The notes below the pieces were generated by a model. It did not search any database, had not been told where the DNA came from, and worked only from the letters and a program-made list of their open reading frames with translations. This document shows, piece by piece, positions 44,010 through 52,688 of a DNA stretch of 64,000 nucleotides. Both the position numbers and the translations under genes were made by a program. Source of the DNA: Panacibacter ginsenosidivorans. GTDB lineage: Bacteria; Bacteroidota; Bacteroidia; Chitinophagales; Chitinophagaceae. The stretch is taken from positions 1,677,501-1,741,500 of the forward strand of contig NZ_CP042435.1 of the NCBI RefSeq assembly GCF_007971225.1. The letters run 5' to 3'. Numbering within the stretch: position 1 is the stretch's first letter; every line of letters starts with the position of its first letter.

Positions 44010-45512
44010 ATGCAAAAGAAAATTCAGTCAGCATTGATCTCTGTTTTTTACAAAGATGGTCTTGAACCACTGGTAAAAGAATTAAACCGTTTGGGAGTTA
44101 CTATTTACTCAACAGGTGGTACGCAAAAATTTATCGAGGACCTTGGCATTAGTTGTGTACCTGTTGAAAATCTTACAACATATCCATCGATATTGGGTGG
44201 TCGTGTAAAAACCCTGCACCCGGCGGTGTTTGGCGGTATTCTTGGCAGACGCGATGTAGAGCAGGATCTAAAAGAAATGCAGGAATATAAAATACCTGAA
44301 ATTGATTTGGTAATCGTTGATCTTTATCCGTTCGAAGAAACATTGCGTAATACAACTGAAGAAAAACTGATCATTGAAAAAATAGATATCGGCGGACCGT
44401 CTATGATTCGTGCCGCAGCAAAAAATTTCCGTGACCTTGTTGTGATCGCAGCAAAAGATGATTATGCAGGCTTGGTTGAATTGTTGCAAAATCAAAATGG
44501 CGCAACTTCCATTGAACAACGTAAATCCTATGCGGCAAAGGCTTTTGACGTAGTGATGAATTATGATATTGCAATCAACAATTATTTCAACGGAACCATT
44601 TTAAAACCATTAACGCATAAACAATCGATGCGTTATGGTGAGAACCCTCATCAAAAAGCATCTTTCTTTGGTGATCTTACAGAAGTGTTTACGCAGTTAA
44701 ATGGTAAAGAACTTTCTTACAATAATCTTGTAGATGTTGATGCAGCCGTTCAGATAATACAAGAATTTACAGATACAACTTTTGCCATTATAAAACACAC
44801 CAATGTTTGCGGCGTTGCTGCAAGACCAACCGTAAAAGAAAGCTGGGATGCAGCATTAGCAGGCGATCCCGAAAGTGCATTTGGTGGCGTACTTGTTTGT
44901 AACGGAACAATTGACAAAGCAACTGCTGAAGCCATCAATGAAATATTCTTTGAAGTATTGATCGCACCGGGATTTGACGGAGATGCATTAGCTATTTTAA
45001 AAAGCAAGAAGAACAGAATATTGCTCGAATTAAAAGATCAAAAGTCAAAAGTCAAAACACAGTTCAAGTCGGTTCTTAATGGCACATTGGTGCAAGACAA
45101 CGATGAAGGCAACTATGCAGAATGGAAAGAAGTTGGTGGCAGAGAAACAACTGCAACTGAGAAAGATAACCTTGCTTTTGCAAACATTGTTTGCAAACAT
45201 CTTAAGAGCAACGCAATTGCATTGATAAAAGATAAACAACTCGTTGGCAAAGGTTGCGGGCAAACAAGTCGTGTTGATTCATTGCGTCAAAGTATTACCA
45301 AAGCAAAACAATTTAATTTTGATCTGCATGGTGCGGTACTTGCAAGCGATGCATTCTTTCCGTTCAATGACTGCGTGCAGATAGCACATGCAGAAGGTAT
45401 TGAAGCTTTCATTCAACCCGGCGGATCAGTACGCGATAAAGACAGCATTGAATATTGTGTACAAAATAATCTTGCAATGGTGATGACCGGGTTGAGACAT
45501 TTTAAACATTAA
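44010..45512 (+). CDS. purH: Bifunctional AICAR transformylase / IMP cyclohydrolase
   Basis: PurH catalyses the last two steps of IMP synthesis. Residues 1-190 form the MGS-like cyclohydrolase domain (STGGTQKFIEDLGI; GGRVKTLHPAVFGGIL; NIDIGGPSMIRAAAKN-type region) and the rest the transformylase domain (RYGENPHQKASF; HTNVCGVAA; DAFFPFNDCVQIAHAEGIEAFIQPGGSVRDKD). The ATG at 44010 gives a normal 500 residues; an upstream frame from 43902 only exists because it reads through the repeat element. Confidence 0.95.
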   Translation: MQKKIQSALISVFYKDGLEPLVKELNRLGVTIYSTGGTQKFIEDLGISCVPVENLTTYPSILGGRVKTLHPAVFGGILGRRDVEQDLKEMQEYKIPEIDLVIVDLYPFEETLRNTTEEKLIIEKIDIGGPSMIRAAAKNFRDLVVIAAKDDYAGLVELLQNQNGATSIEQRKSYAAKAFDVVMNYDIAINNYFNGTILKPLTHKQSMRYGENPHQKASFFGDLTEVFTQLNGKELSYNNLVDVDAAVQIIQEFTDTTFAIIKHTNVCGVAARPTVKESWDAALAGDPESAFGGVLVCNGTIDKATAEAINEIFFEVLIAPGFDGDALAILKSKKNRILLELKDQKSKVKTQFKSVLNGTLVQDNDEGNYAEWKEVGGRETTATEKDNLAFANIVCKHLKSNAIALIKDKQLVGKGCGQTSRVDSLRQSITKAKQFNFDLHGAVLASDAFFPFNDCVQIAHAEGIEAFIQPGGSVRDKDSIEYCVQNNLAMVMTGLRHFKH

Positions 45513-45530
45513 CGACAGCATTCCATTTTA

Positions 45531-46424
45531 TTGGATACAGGAATTAAAAATAAAGCCTATTTCGCACTAACTGCTACCAGTATCATCTGGGGCACCACAT
45601 GGGTTGCCAGCAGAATTGGCGTAGAAGATGTGCCGGGTCTACAGGTATCTTATTTAAGGCAGTTCATTGCGGGCTGCCTTTTACTTGTATTCTTTTTTGC
45701 ACGAGGAGAAAAATTACCAACATGGCAACAGTTTCGTTGGTTATTCATTCTTTCCATTTTCATGTTTGTGCTTGCAAATGGTTTCAGTACATGGAGTGTA
45801 AAATATATTCCGAGTGGCTTGGCTTCACTCATTAGTGCGCTTGCGCCAATTTGTGTAGTGCTTATCGATCTTGTTTTTTTCAAGCAATTTAAAAATACAC
45901 CGTTAACGTTTATTGGTTTGTTTATCGGCTTTGCGGGTGTTGCAATTGTGTTTTATGAAAATGCTTTTCACGAACAACCGGAAGGTTATGCACTCGGTAT
46001 CATCTATGGTTTTATTGCAATGATCGGCTGGAGTATCGGAACCATTTTTATTACAAGAAACAAATACAATATCAATCCGTATTACGCAATGGGTTGGCAA
46101 ATGTTTCTCAGTTCTTTTATGATCTTTGCGCTTGCAAAAATTACCAATCAGAATATTCCTATAAATGAAGTTTCGCTGAAAACATGGGGCGCCATTGCAT
46201 ACCTTATTATCATGGGTTCTATATTCGCGTTTGCTGCATTTATTTATTCCATAAAATATTTGCCAACTGCCATCGCATCGCTCTATGCTTACATTAATCC
46301 AATCGTTGCCATGTTATTCGGCACGTTAATTCTGGATGAGCCACTCACAATAAATTTATTACTTGGCGCAATCGTTACATTGGTTGGTGTGTATATTGTA
46401 AACTACAGTGTAAAGAAGACATAA
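45531..46424 (+). CDS. EamA/DMT-family transporter
   Basis: A 297-residue protein with about ten membrane helices in two EamA repeats (ALTATSIIWGTTWVASRIGVEDVPG; GAIAYLIIMGSIFAFAAFIYSIKYLPTAIASL). Such proteins export amino acids or other small metabolites; the substrate is unknown. The start is a TTG at 45531, 18 bases after purH, so it is probably cotranscribed with purH. Confidence 0.87.
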   Translation: MDTGIKNKAYFALTATSIIWGTTWVASRIGVEDVPGLQVSYLRQFIAGCLLLVFFFARGEKLPTWQQFRWLFILSIFMFVLANGFSTWSVKYIPSGLASLISALAPICVVLIDLVFFKQFKNTPLTFIGLFIGFAGVAIVFYENAFHEQPEGYALGIIYGFIAMIGWSIGTIFITRNKYNINPYYAMGWQMFLSSFMIFALAKITNQNIPINEVSLKTWGAIAYLIIMGSIFAFAAFIYSIKYLPTAIASLYAYINPIVAMLFGTLILDEPLTINLLLGAIVTLVGVYIVNYSVKKT

Positions 46425-46425
46425 T

Positions 46426-46486
46426 TTTTTTGTGAAACCAACCACAGAATAAGCATTAAGCTTTTCTTGCGTCGCACTCTTGTACG
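46426..46486. repeat. Repeat family arm, forward (module A)
   Basis: AAGCATTAAGCTTTTCTTGC followed by GTCGCACTCTTGTAC. The opposite arm at 47843 lies beyond the deacetylase-like gene. Confidence 0.82.
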
Positions 46487-46509
46487 TTCAAATCAATACT
46501 CAATAATGA

Positions 46510-47814
46510 TCAGCCAAAATTTCTTTTTAAAAAATCTGCATACATATTTCTCCAGGGAAGCCATTCTTTTTGTTCCGTTACAAAGTGATTGTGAAAGATG
46601 GTGATCAAATCACCGTCAACAGATTTTATTACATCATGATATTGCTGTAATTCTGCCGCTGCTTGCTTCGCAGTATAGTGTTGTTCAAAATATGAGTTGG
46701 CTTCCATGAAGCAGAAAGGATGAACTAATAAAGGTGTTTGCTCTTCTTTTTCTAAGTCATACCAACAAAAGGAAGATGCAACAGAGGCCCTGAAACCATT
46801 AATGCTGCCATATCCCATAGAAAAATCATTTTTGATTTGGTTATCAATAAGCAAACGATAAGTTTGAGGCAAGGTCATTCTTATATAATGTTGACGGCTC
46901 ATTGTAACAGCTTTGCCCGTGATATTTTTAAAAATAGAAATCTCTTTCTTCAAAATATTTTCATCGTCACCACTTTGCCATGATGGGTGAATGCCAACAC
47001 TATATTTTGCATTATGAGTTTTGATTAAACCCTGCATTGCATTTGTGTATGGAGAAAGATTTTTATCATAGCCTTTTCTATTTTCTGCAAGCAGGAAAAA
47101 GTAATATGGTTGTAGATTATATTTTACATGCAATTCATCAAGCCATTGATAAGTATCAAAGGGATCTCCACCTAACCCAATCATTGCAAAAAAACGCTGA
47201 AAATAACTTTTGAAGTTTGCTGTTCCAAGATCTTTTGAAAGTCCAAGCGTATTTTTTAAGAAGGGATGATTTCTGAATGCATAAGCTATATCAATGTCAT
47301 AAGTTGGCAGAAAGGTGAATGATGAATGATAAATCTTGAATGTAGAAAATTTTTGCTTCAGCATTTTTTTAAATTCTTCAATCCATAAATTGATCAAAGG
47401 CAAATGCAAAAAATCTTCTTTAAAAGCTAAGCTATTTGGATGCGCATACCTGCTATACATATCTTTTTCATGCGGCAGATATTCTTCGTAGCGTGCCAGC
47501 AAATAAAATGAAGCAGAAAAAATATCGAATGGAATATCACCACCAGATTTAAAAAAAAATTTCAGATCATTCCATTGAAAACATTCAGCTTTCTGTTGTT
47601 GAATATTATTTTCAAATAACAACGCATGAGGTTGAATCCAAAGCTCCCGTTGAGTTACAGAAGAAGATGAATAATTTATCTTTATAGCATCGGTTTGCTG
47701 AAACAGGTCGGCATCATTTGTAATAATAATTTCATCATTGATCTGTTTGCTGAAAAAATCAATGATGTAAGAAAGCCTTGTACTTATTTGTGTGGAGTAA
47801 AGAAGTATTTTCAT
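46510..47814 (-). CDS. Polysaccharide deacetylase-like protein
   Basis: A 434-residue protein without a signal peptide. The region from about 165 resembles the NodB-type deacetylase barrel: the strand TFLPTYDIDIAYAF carries the D-x-D metal pair, KYSVGIHPSW a metal-binding His, and the C-terminal GDLITIFHNH another. The N-terminal 160 residues are a separate domain seen with this barrel in Bacteroidota. A deacetylase role is likely but not proven. Confidence 0.75.
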   Translation of the reverse strand: MKILLYSTQISTRLSYIIDFFSKQINDEIIITNDADLFQQTDAIKINYSSSSVTQRELWIQPHALLFENNIQQQKAECFQWNDLKFFFKSGGDIPFDIFSASFYLLARYEEYLPHEKDMYSRYAHPNSLAFKEDFLHLPLINLWIEEFKKMLKQKFSTFKIYHSSFTFLPTYDIDIAYAFRNHPFLKNTLGLSKDLGTANFKSYFQRFFAMIGLGGDPFDTYQWLDELHVKYNLQPYYFFLLAENRKGYDKNLSPYTNAMQGLIKTHNAKYSVGIHPSWQSGDDENILKKEISIFKNITGKAVTMSRQHYIRMTLPQTYRLLIDNQIKNDFSMGYGSINGFRASVASSFCWYDLEKEEQTPLLVHPFCFMEANSYFEQHYTAKQAAAELQQYHDVIKSVDGDLITIFHNHFVTEQKEWLPWRNMYADFLKRNFG

Positions 47815-47842
47815 TCAGTCTCGTGATGAATAAAGATAAGAA

Positions 47843-47878
47843 AGTACAAGTGAGTGACACAACGAAGATGCTATGAAA
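47843..47878. repeat. Repeat family arm, reverse (module B)
   Basis: GTACAAGTGAGTGACACAAC followed by GAAGATGCTATGAAAA, 3' of lutB. Confidence 0.85.
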
Positions 47879-47900
47879 AACAAAAGCCGGTAAATAAAAA

Positions 47901-49280
47901 CTATTTCGTCTCTTCCTGTTCTTTCCACATTTCATTAAAAGTCTTCTTACTAAAATTAAGATCACTTCTATGTGTAGTCCACCCTTTGAAAACTTTATTT
48001 ACAACCCAGTTTTTTAAGTTACCGTTTCCCATATTCATCATACCGCGATTTAGACTTGCCTGTTTCCATACTTTCCACGCAATGCGCTCTGCAAAAGAAC
48101 TATCACCTTCTTCAACCGCTTCGTGACGGTTCTCTAACAATAACTCATGAAGATTAATTTTTACCGCGCAAACTTCTGTGCAATTACCACACAACGAGGA
48201 AGCATAACTAAGATGTTTATATTCATCAATGCCTTTAAGATGTGGCGTTATAACGCTCCCTATGGGACCGCTGTAAGTTGTTTCATAAGCATGACCACCA
48301 ATATTTTTATAAACAGGGCATGCGTTCAAACAGGCGCCACAACGAATGCAATACAATGCTTCGCGTGTCTTTGCATTTGCCAGCAAATTTGTGCGTCCAT
48401 TATCTAACAGGATCACATACATTTCTTCCGGTCCATCCACTTCATTTGCTTGTTTTGGGCCGGTAACTATCGTGTTATAAACCGTAACGCGTTGCCCAGT
48501 TCCATACGTTGCAAGCAATGGCCAGAACAATGCAAGATCATTTATAGAAGGAATTACTTTTTCAATGCCAACAATTACAATATGCGTTTTAGGAAATGCG
48601 CAACTCAATCTTGCGTTACCTTCATTTTCTGTTACAGCGATGCCACCAATATCAGCAATGATAAAGTTTGCGCCAGTAACACCAACTTCCGCCTGCACAT
48701 ATTTTTCACGCAGCTTTTGACGAGCGACAAGCGTTAATTGTTCAGGCGATAAAGATGGATTAGTGCCTAACTTTTCTGCAAATAATTTTGCCACATCTTC
48801 TTTGCTTTTGTGCATAGCAGGCGTAACTATGTGATAAGGTGGCTCGCCATCCAGTTGCTGAATGTATTCGCCAAGATCAGTTTCTACACTTTCAATTCCC
48901 AAAGATTCAAGATGATGATTAAGATGAATTTCTTCAGTAACCATGCTCTTGCTCTTCACCAATGTTTTGCAATTTTTTGCTTTGCAGATATTTTCTATTT
49001 CCTGAAGCGCTTCCTCTGAAGTATCGGCCCAGATTACTTTTGCGCCACGTGCAGAAATTTTATTTTCAAATTCCTCCAGATACGTATCTAAATTTTCAAT
49101 GGCACGCCACTTTGCATTCTTCGCTCTTTCCCGCGCAGTAGCAACATCAGCAAATTGTTGCTTGCCAATGGGCACGACAGCATTGTATTTACCAATGTTG
49201 AAATTGATCTTGCGCCGATGATCTAAATCAGTTGCTTTGATCGTACTCTTTGCAATAAAAGATGATGCTGTTTCGGTCAT
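47901..49280 (-). CDS. lutB: LutB-type iron-sulfur protein (lactate utilisation)
   Basis: A 459-residue cytoplasmic protein of the LutB family, part of the LutABC L-lactate oxidation complex in other bacteria. It has an N-terminal LUD domain (ANFIIADIGGIAVTENEGNARL) and two 4Fe-4S ligand sets, CIRCGACLNACPVY and LCGNCTEVCAVKI. LutA and LutC are not in the window. The ATG at 49280 gives the usual start; the longer frame reaches into the repeat element upstream. Confidence 0.88.
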   Translation of the reverse strand: MTETASSFIAKSTIKATDLDHRRKINFNIGKYNAVVPIGKQQFADVATARERAKNAKWRAIENLDTYLEEFENKISARGAKVIWADTSEEALQEIENICKAKNCKTLVKSKSMVTEEIHLNHHLESLGIESVETDLGEYIQQLDGEPPYHIVTPAMHKSKEDVAKLFAEKLGTNPSLSPEQLTLVARQKLREKYVQAEVGVTGANFIIADIGGIAVTENEGNARLSCAFPKTHIVIVGIEKVIPSINDLALFWPLLATYGTGQRVTVYNTIVTGPKQANEVDGPEEMYVILLDNGRTNLLANAKTREALYCIRCGACLNACPVYKNIGGHAYETTYSGPIGSVITPHLKGIDEYKHLSYASSLCGNCTEVCAVKINLHELLLENRHEAVEEGDSSFAERIAWKVWKQASLNRGMMNMGNGNLKNWVVNKVFKGWTTHRSDLNFSKKTFNEMWKEQEETK

Positions 49281-49291
49281 GCAATTATTAA

Positions 49292-49352
49292 ATATTTTTT
49301 TGAGCCAAACTTTAGAATTCAATTAAGCTTTCGTTGCGTCGCACTCTTGTAC
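49292..49352. repeat. Repeat family arm, forward (module A)
   Basis: TTTTTTTGAGCC, AATTAAGCTTTC and the exact core GTTGCGTCGCACTCTTGTAC, between lutB and the DUF3109 gene. Confidence 0.9.
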
Positions 49353-49379
49353 GCTTAGAACTTCATTCCGCACCCGGAA

Positions 49380-49964
49380 TTAATCTTTACCGATATGTTC
49401 TGCCGTTGCTGCTAATGCTTCATAAAATTCTTCACCGTATTTGCGTATAATGGATTCTTTCAGGAAAATATACACCGGCACTTTCAATTTCTTGCCAAGG
49501 TTACATGCTGCTTTGCAAAGATCTTCACGAGGCTCGTAGTTTACATATTCGAGATCAGGGTCCTGCCTGCTTTTCTTTATACGAATAGGAAAGAGATGGC
49601 AACTGATGGGTTTTTTCCAACTAAGTTTTCCATCGTTGTAAGCCTGTTCAATGCTACATTTTAAAATGCCTTTGTCATCTCGAAAACCATAAGCACACAT
49701 TTCTCCTCTTATAGTTGGTGTAACCCAGCCATAAGTGGTATCGTAGGTATATTTCCCAAGTTTTTCTATTGCCGTTTTTCCTGCTTCGGTAAGATATGGT
49801 TCTATGATGTTGTAATTACTAATGAGTTCATCAAGTTCATTAAGTTCAAGCGGTGCACCTGCATCTCCATCTTCGCAACAACCGCCTTTGCATTTGCTGA
49901 GATCGCAAACGAATTGTTCTTCTATAATGTGGTCGCTGATTAGTTTATTATCTATTGCTATCAT
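49380..49964 (-). CDS. DUF3109 family cysteine-rich protein
   Basis: A 194-residue protein with a pattern of cysteines suggestive of a metal or iron-sulfur site: CDLSKCKGGCCEDGDAG near the N terminus, MCAYG, KCSIEQAY, and ISCHLFPIRI. This matches the DUF3109 family, related to the YkgJ zinc/iron-chelating cluster proteins. Function unknown. It is bordered by a forward repeat arm and a reverse repeat arm. Confidence 0.85.
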   Translation of the reverse strand: MIAIDNKLISDHIIEEQFVCDLSKCKGGCCEDGDAGAPLELNELDELISNYNIIEPYLTEAGKTAIEKLGKYTYDTTYGWVTPTIRGEMCAYGFRDDKGILKCSIEQAYNDGKLSWKKPISCHLFPIRIKKSRQDPDLEYVNYEPREDLCKAACNLGKKLKVPVYIFLKESIIRKYGEEFYEALAATAEHIGKD

Positions 49965-49967
49965 GTT

Positions 49968-49991
49968 GCCCCCATCCCCCTAAAGAGGAGT
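49968..49991. repeat. Short GC-rich repeat, copy 2
   Basis: GCCCCCATCCCCCTAAAGAG, nearly the same as 20630-20651 in the opposite orientation, just upstream of the DUF3109 start. Confidence 0.6.
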
Positions 49992-50033
49992 TTAAATTTT
50001 AATAGCGAAGATACGCTATGTTGAAGAAAGAAC

Positions 50034-50075
50034 TGAACGATGAAGAGAGTGACACAACAGGCGATGCTATTTATT
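50034..50075. repeat. Repeat family arm, reverse (module B)
   Basis: AGAGTGACACAACAGGCGATG followed by CTAT; the outer part of the arm is diverged. Confidence 0.8.
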
Positions 50076-50096
50076 CTAAAGCTTATAAACAAAAAG

Positions 50097-50714
50097 CTAT
50101 TTCGTCCACTTAAATGTGCTGATAAGATGCATAAGGTCCTGCACCAAAAAATCATTTACCGGTTTTAATGAATCCTGGTTCGGTGTTGTGTCGAAATATA
50201 ATGCGCCGCGTAGAAAATGTTGCGACGAATCAGTAAGAAAAAATTGATTGGCGGTAGCTACATCTCCGCTTACTTTGAAGTATGTTCCATGAATACCGTT
50301 TTCTGTTGATATAAGCGAATCGTTGATGGCGCTGGCTTTCACAGATTGTTTGTTGGTGAGATTATAAGCGTCGTTCAATAATTTATCGAGCTTGTTTGCA
50401 CCAATTTTTTTGTAGCTTACGTACACACGCCCGTTGAACTGAGGGAACTCAACATTGATCCACCAGGGGTTTTCAGGAGCATCTCCAAAGAAGCTGCTGT
50501 CTCTTACAATCTTTGCATAAGTTGGATATTCAAATGTGTAAGGAAAGCCGGGCTCATTAAAAGTTTGATAAGATTTTTTTGGAAAATCTATATTGAAGTA
50601 ACCAGTTGGCTTTGGAACATACGGGCTGTTGCAGGCAGATAATAACAAAACGGATAAACTGCAGATGAAATAACGTAATGAATGTTTGCTCCGCCTGTAT
50701 GATATATAAGTCAC
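50097..50714 (-). CDS. gldD: Gliding motility lipoprotein GldD
   Basis: A 205-residue lipoprotein required for gliding motility in Flavobacterium-type bacteria. The signal peptide ends in the lipobox LLSAC, and the start of the mature protein, NSPYVPKPTGYFNIDFP, is characteristic of GldD. It starts with a GTG at 50714, 10 bases after the gldE stop, the gene order usual for the phylum. Confidence 0.9.
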   Translation of the reverse strand: MTYISYRRSKHSLRYFICSLSVLLLSACNSPYVPKPTGYFNIDFPKKSYQTFNEPGFPYTFEYPTYAKIVRDSSFFGDAPENPWWINVEFPQFNGRVYVSYKKIGANKLDKLLNDAYNLTNKQSVKASAINDSLISTENGIHGTYFKVSGDVATANQFFLTDSSQHFLRGALYFDTTPNQDSLKPVNDFLVQDLMHLISTFKWTK

Positions 50715-50724
50715 AAATAAATTT

Positions 50725-52065
50725 TTAGATCGTTTTAGGCCTTATAGTAATTTTTATTTTTTGCAGACGGTTTCTTGCAATTTCAAGTACTGTAAAATCA
50801 AAGTCTCCAACATTTACTACAGCATTAATTCTTGGAAATTCTCCTGCTATCTCAAGCACAAGACCGGCGAGTGAATCACTTTCTCCCTTAACCCCATTAA
50901 AGGTATCCATCGGAAGCTGCATAAATTTACAAACATCACTTACAGAAGTGCGGCCATCGAAAATGTAGTTATAATCGTCAAGTTTTTTAAAGCCGCTTTC
51001 TTCATCATCAAATTCATCTTTAATTTCACCAATAACCTCTTCTAAAATATCTTCCAATGTAACGATACCGCTGGTTCCGCCAAACTCATCTACCACCACT
51101 GCAAAATGAACACGCTTAGCCTGGAACTCCTGCAGCAAGTCATCTATCAATTTATTTTCGTGTACAAAATAAGGCTGACGCATAAGAAAATGCCAGTCAA
51201 AATCATCATCATTATCAAGATAAGGCAATATATCTTTTGTGTTAATAATGCCAACCACTTCGTCAAGATCATCTTTATACACAGGAAGCCTGCTATAATG
51301 TAATTCTTCTATCCTTTTTACCAGTTCTTTAAAAGAAGCTTTGTGATCGATGCCACTCACATCAAGCCTTGTGCGCATGATCTGCTTTACAAAAATGTTA
51401 CTGAACTTTGCAATACCTTTTAAGATGTCTTTCTCTTTGGTTGTATTCTCATCATCACCGGGCGTAGTAGTATCAATAGCATCATAGATTTCTTCCATCC
51501 TCTTTGCCCGGCCTGAATTACGGGAGAACCTTCTTTCTACAGCATCTGAATGCCGCATAAACCATGCACCAGGTCTCTTAAAGATGTAAAAAACACCTTC
51601 TGCGATCACCCCAAAATCTTTTGCGTACCTGATATTATTCTGACGTGCCAGTATCTTCGGCATTATTTCGCAAAACAATACCAATATAACAGCGACCACC
51701 ACTACTTTAATTACAAATTCTAACCACTGATATTCAGCTTTGGTAATATCATCTAAAAGAATATTAAGGATAATGATGATACCAATATTGAAAAAACTGT
51801 TCGCAAGAATAAAAGAAGCGAAAAGTTCTTTAGGTTGTTCCAGCAGATCTATAACCCTGTTGTAAGGTGGCTGTTGCTTTGTTTTGAGCAGGTTGATATC
51901 TTTATTAGTGAGAGAAAAGAAAGCAACTTCTGCACCTGATACCACGAATGAGAAGAATATCAGGATAAGCAGCAAAATAATAAGCGCCGTGGTACTTCGC
52001 GGGTCAATAGATGCAAGATAAGCTGGATGTATATATTGAAAATGGGACACTGCAACAGTTTCCAA
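50725..52065 (-). CDS. gldE: Gliding motility-associated protein GldE (CorC-like)
   Basis: A 446-residue membrane protein. Residues 25-165 form a DUF21 membrane domain with about four helices, residues 220-330 hold two CBS domains (MRTRLDVSGIDHKASFKEL; FAVVVDEFGGTSGIVTLEDILEEVIGEI), and the last 90 residues are a CorC/HlyC-type domain. This family includes magnesium/cobalt efflux proteins; gldE is the member found beside gldD. The start is probably the TTG at 52065. Confidence 0.9.
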   Translation of the reverse strand: METVAVSHFQYIHPAYLASIDPRSTTALIILLLILIFFSFVVSGAEVAFFSLTNKDINLLKTKQQPPYNRVIDLLEQPKELFASFILANSFFNIGIIIILNILLDDITKAEYQWLEFVIKVVVVAVILVLFCEIMPKILARQNNIRYAKDFGVIAEGVFYIFKRPGAWFMRHSDAVERRFSRNSGRAKRMEEIYDAIDTTTPGDDENTTKEKDILKGIAKFSNIFVKQIMRTRLDVSGIDHKASFKELVKRIEELHYSRLPVYKDDLDEVVGIINTKDILPYLDNDDDFDWHFLMRQPYFVHENKLIDDLLQEFQAKRVHFAVVVDEFGGTSGIVTLEDILEEVIGEIKDEFDDEESGFKKLDDYNYIFDGRTSVSDVCKFMQLPMDTFNGVKGESDSLAGLVLEIAGEFPRINAVVNVGDFDFTVLEIARNRLQKIKITIRPKTI

Positions 52066-52099
52066 ACGATTCGATTTTGATTACAAAGCTAAATTATAA

Positions 52100-52123
52100 T
52101 GGCACGCCATTATCAGCGTGCCA
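52100..52123. other. Inverted repeat with 8-base loop between gldE and ssb
   Basis: TGGCACGC and GCGTGCCA separated by eight bases, flanked by AT-rich sequence, 32 bases after the ssb stop. No T run. It may end the ssb transcript or act as an operator. Confidence 0.55.
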
Positions 52124-52154
52124 ATATTAAGAAATATTATTAAAAGAGGGCAGT

Positions 52155-52601
52155 TTAAAACGGCAGACCTTCGGCCGGTTCGTCTGCTATCGGCGGAATA
52201 TCTCCGCCGGGGAAAGGTTCTGCGCCGTCAGTAACACCGGGCGCCGGATGATATCCGCCACTGCCATCATTACGTTTATCAAGCATTATCAGGTTATCAC
52301 CTACAATTTCTGTAGCAAATTTTTTATTGCCTTCCCTATCGTCCCAACTGCGGGTTCGCAATCTTCCTTCCACATAAATCAAACTCCCTTTATGCAAATA
52401 TTTTTGCGCCAGTTCTGCAAGACCCCGCCACAATACTACTGTGTGCCACTCTGTTTGTGAGATCAGTTTTCCAGCCCTGTCTTTGTAAGTTTCTGTAGTG
52501 GCTAATGGAAATTTGGCAACTGCAATGTTTCCCTCGAGGTACTGAACATCCGGGTCTTTACCAAGGTTGCCAATCAACATTACTCTGTTTACTCCTCTCA
52601 T
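52155..52601 (-). CDS. ssb: Single-stranded DNA-binding protein
   Basis: A 148-residue SSB with the OB-fold start NRVMLIGNLGKDPDVQYLEG and the WHTVVLWRGLAELAQKYLHKGSLIYVEGRLRTRSW region. The tail is Gly/Pro-rich and ends in EGLPF, a variant of the acidic tip that binds partner proteins. It sits between mutY and gldE on the same strand. Confidence 0.94.
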   Translation of the reverse strand: MRGVNRVMLIGNLGKDPDVQYLEGNIAVAKFPLATTETYKDRAGKLISQTEWHTVVLWRGLAELAQKYLHKGSLIYVEGRLRTRSWDDREGNKKFATEIVGDNLIMLDKRNDGSGGYHPAPGVTDGAEPFPGGDIPPIADEPAEGLPF

Positions 52602-52688
52602 ACAACTTATTTTTTATTCGCCGGTGATAATATAACCCTTGTCACTCTAAAATTATAAAAAAACCAGCTAAACAAATAAGTTAAAGTG

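Noticed and set aside
52095-52125. Sigma-54 promoter (TGGCACG...TTGC)
   Set aside because: TGGCACG is present but the -12 TTGC element at the right distance is missing on both strands; the words are part of an inverted repeat.
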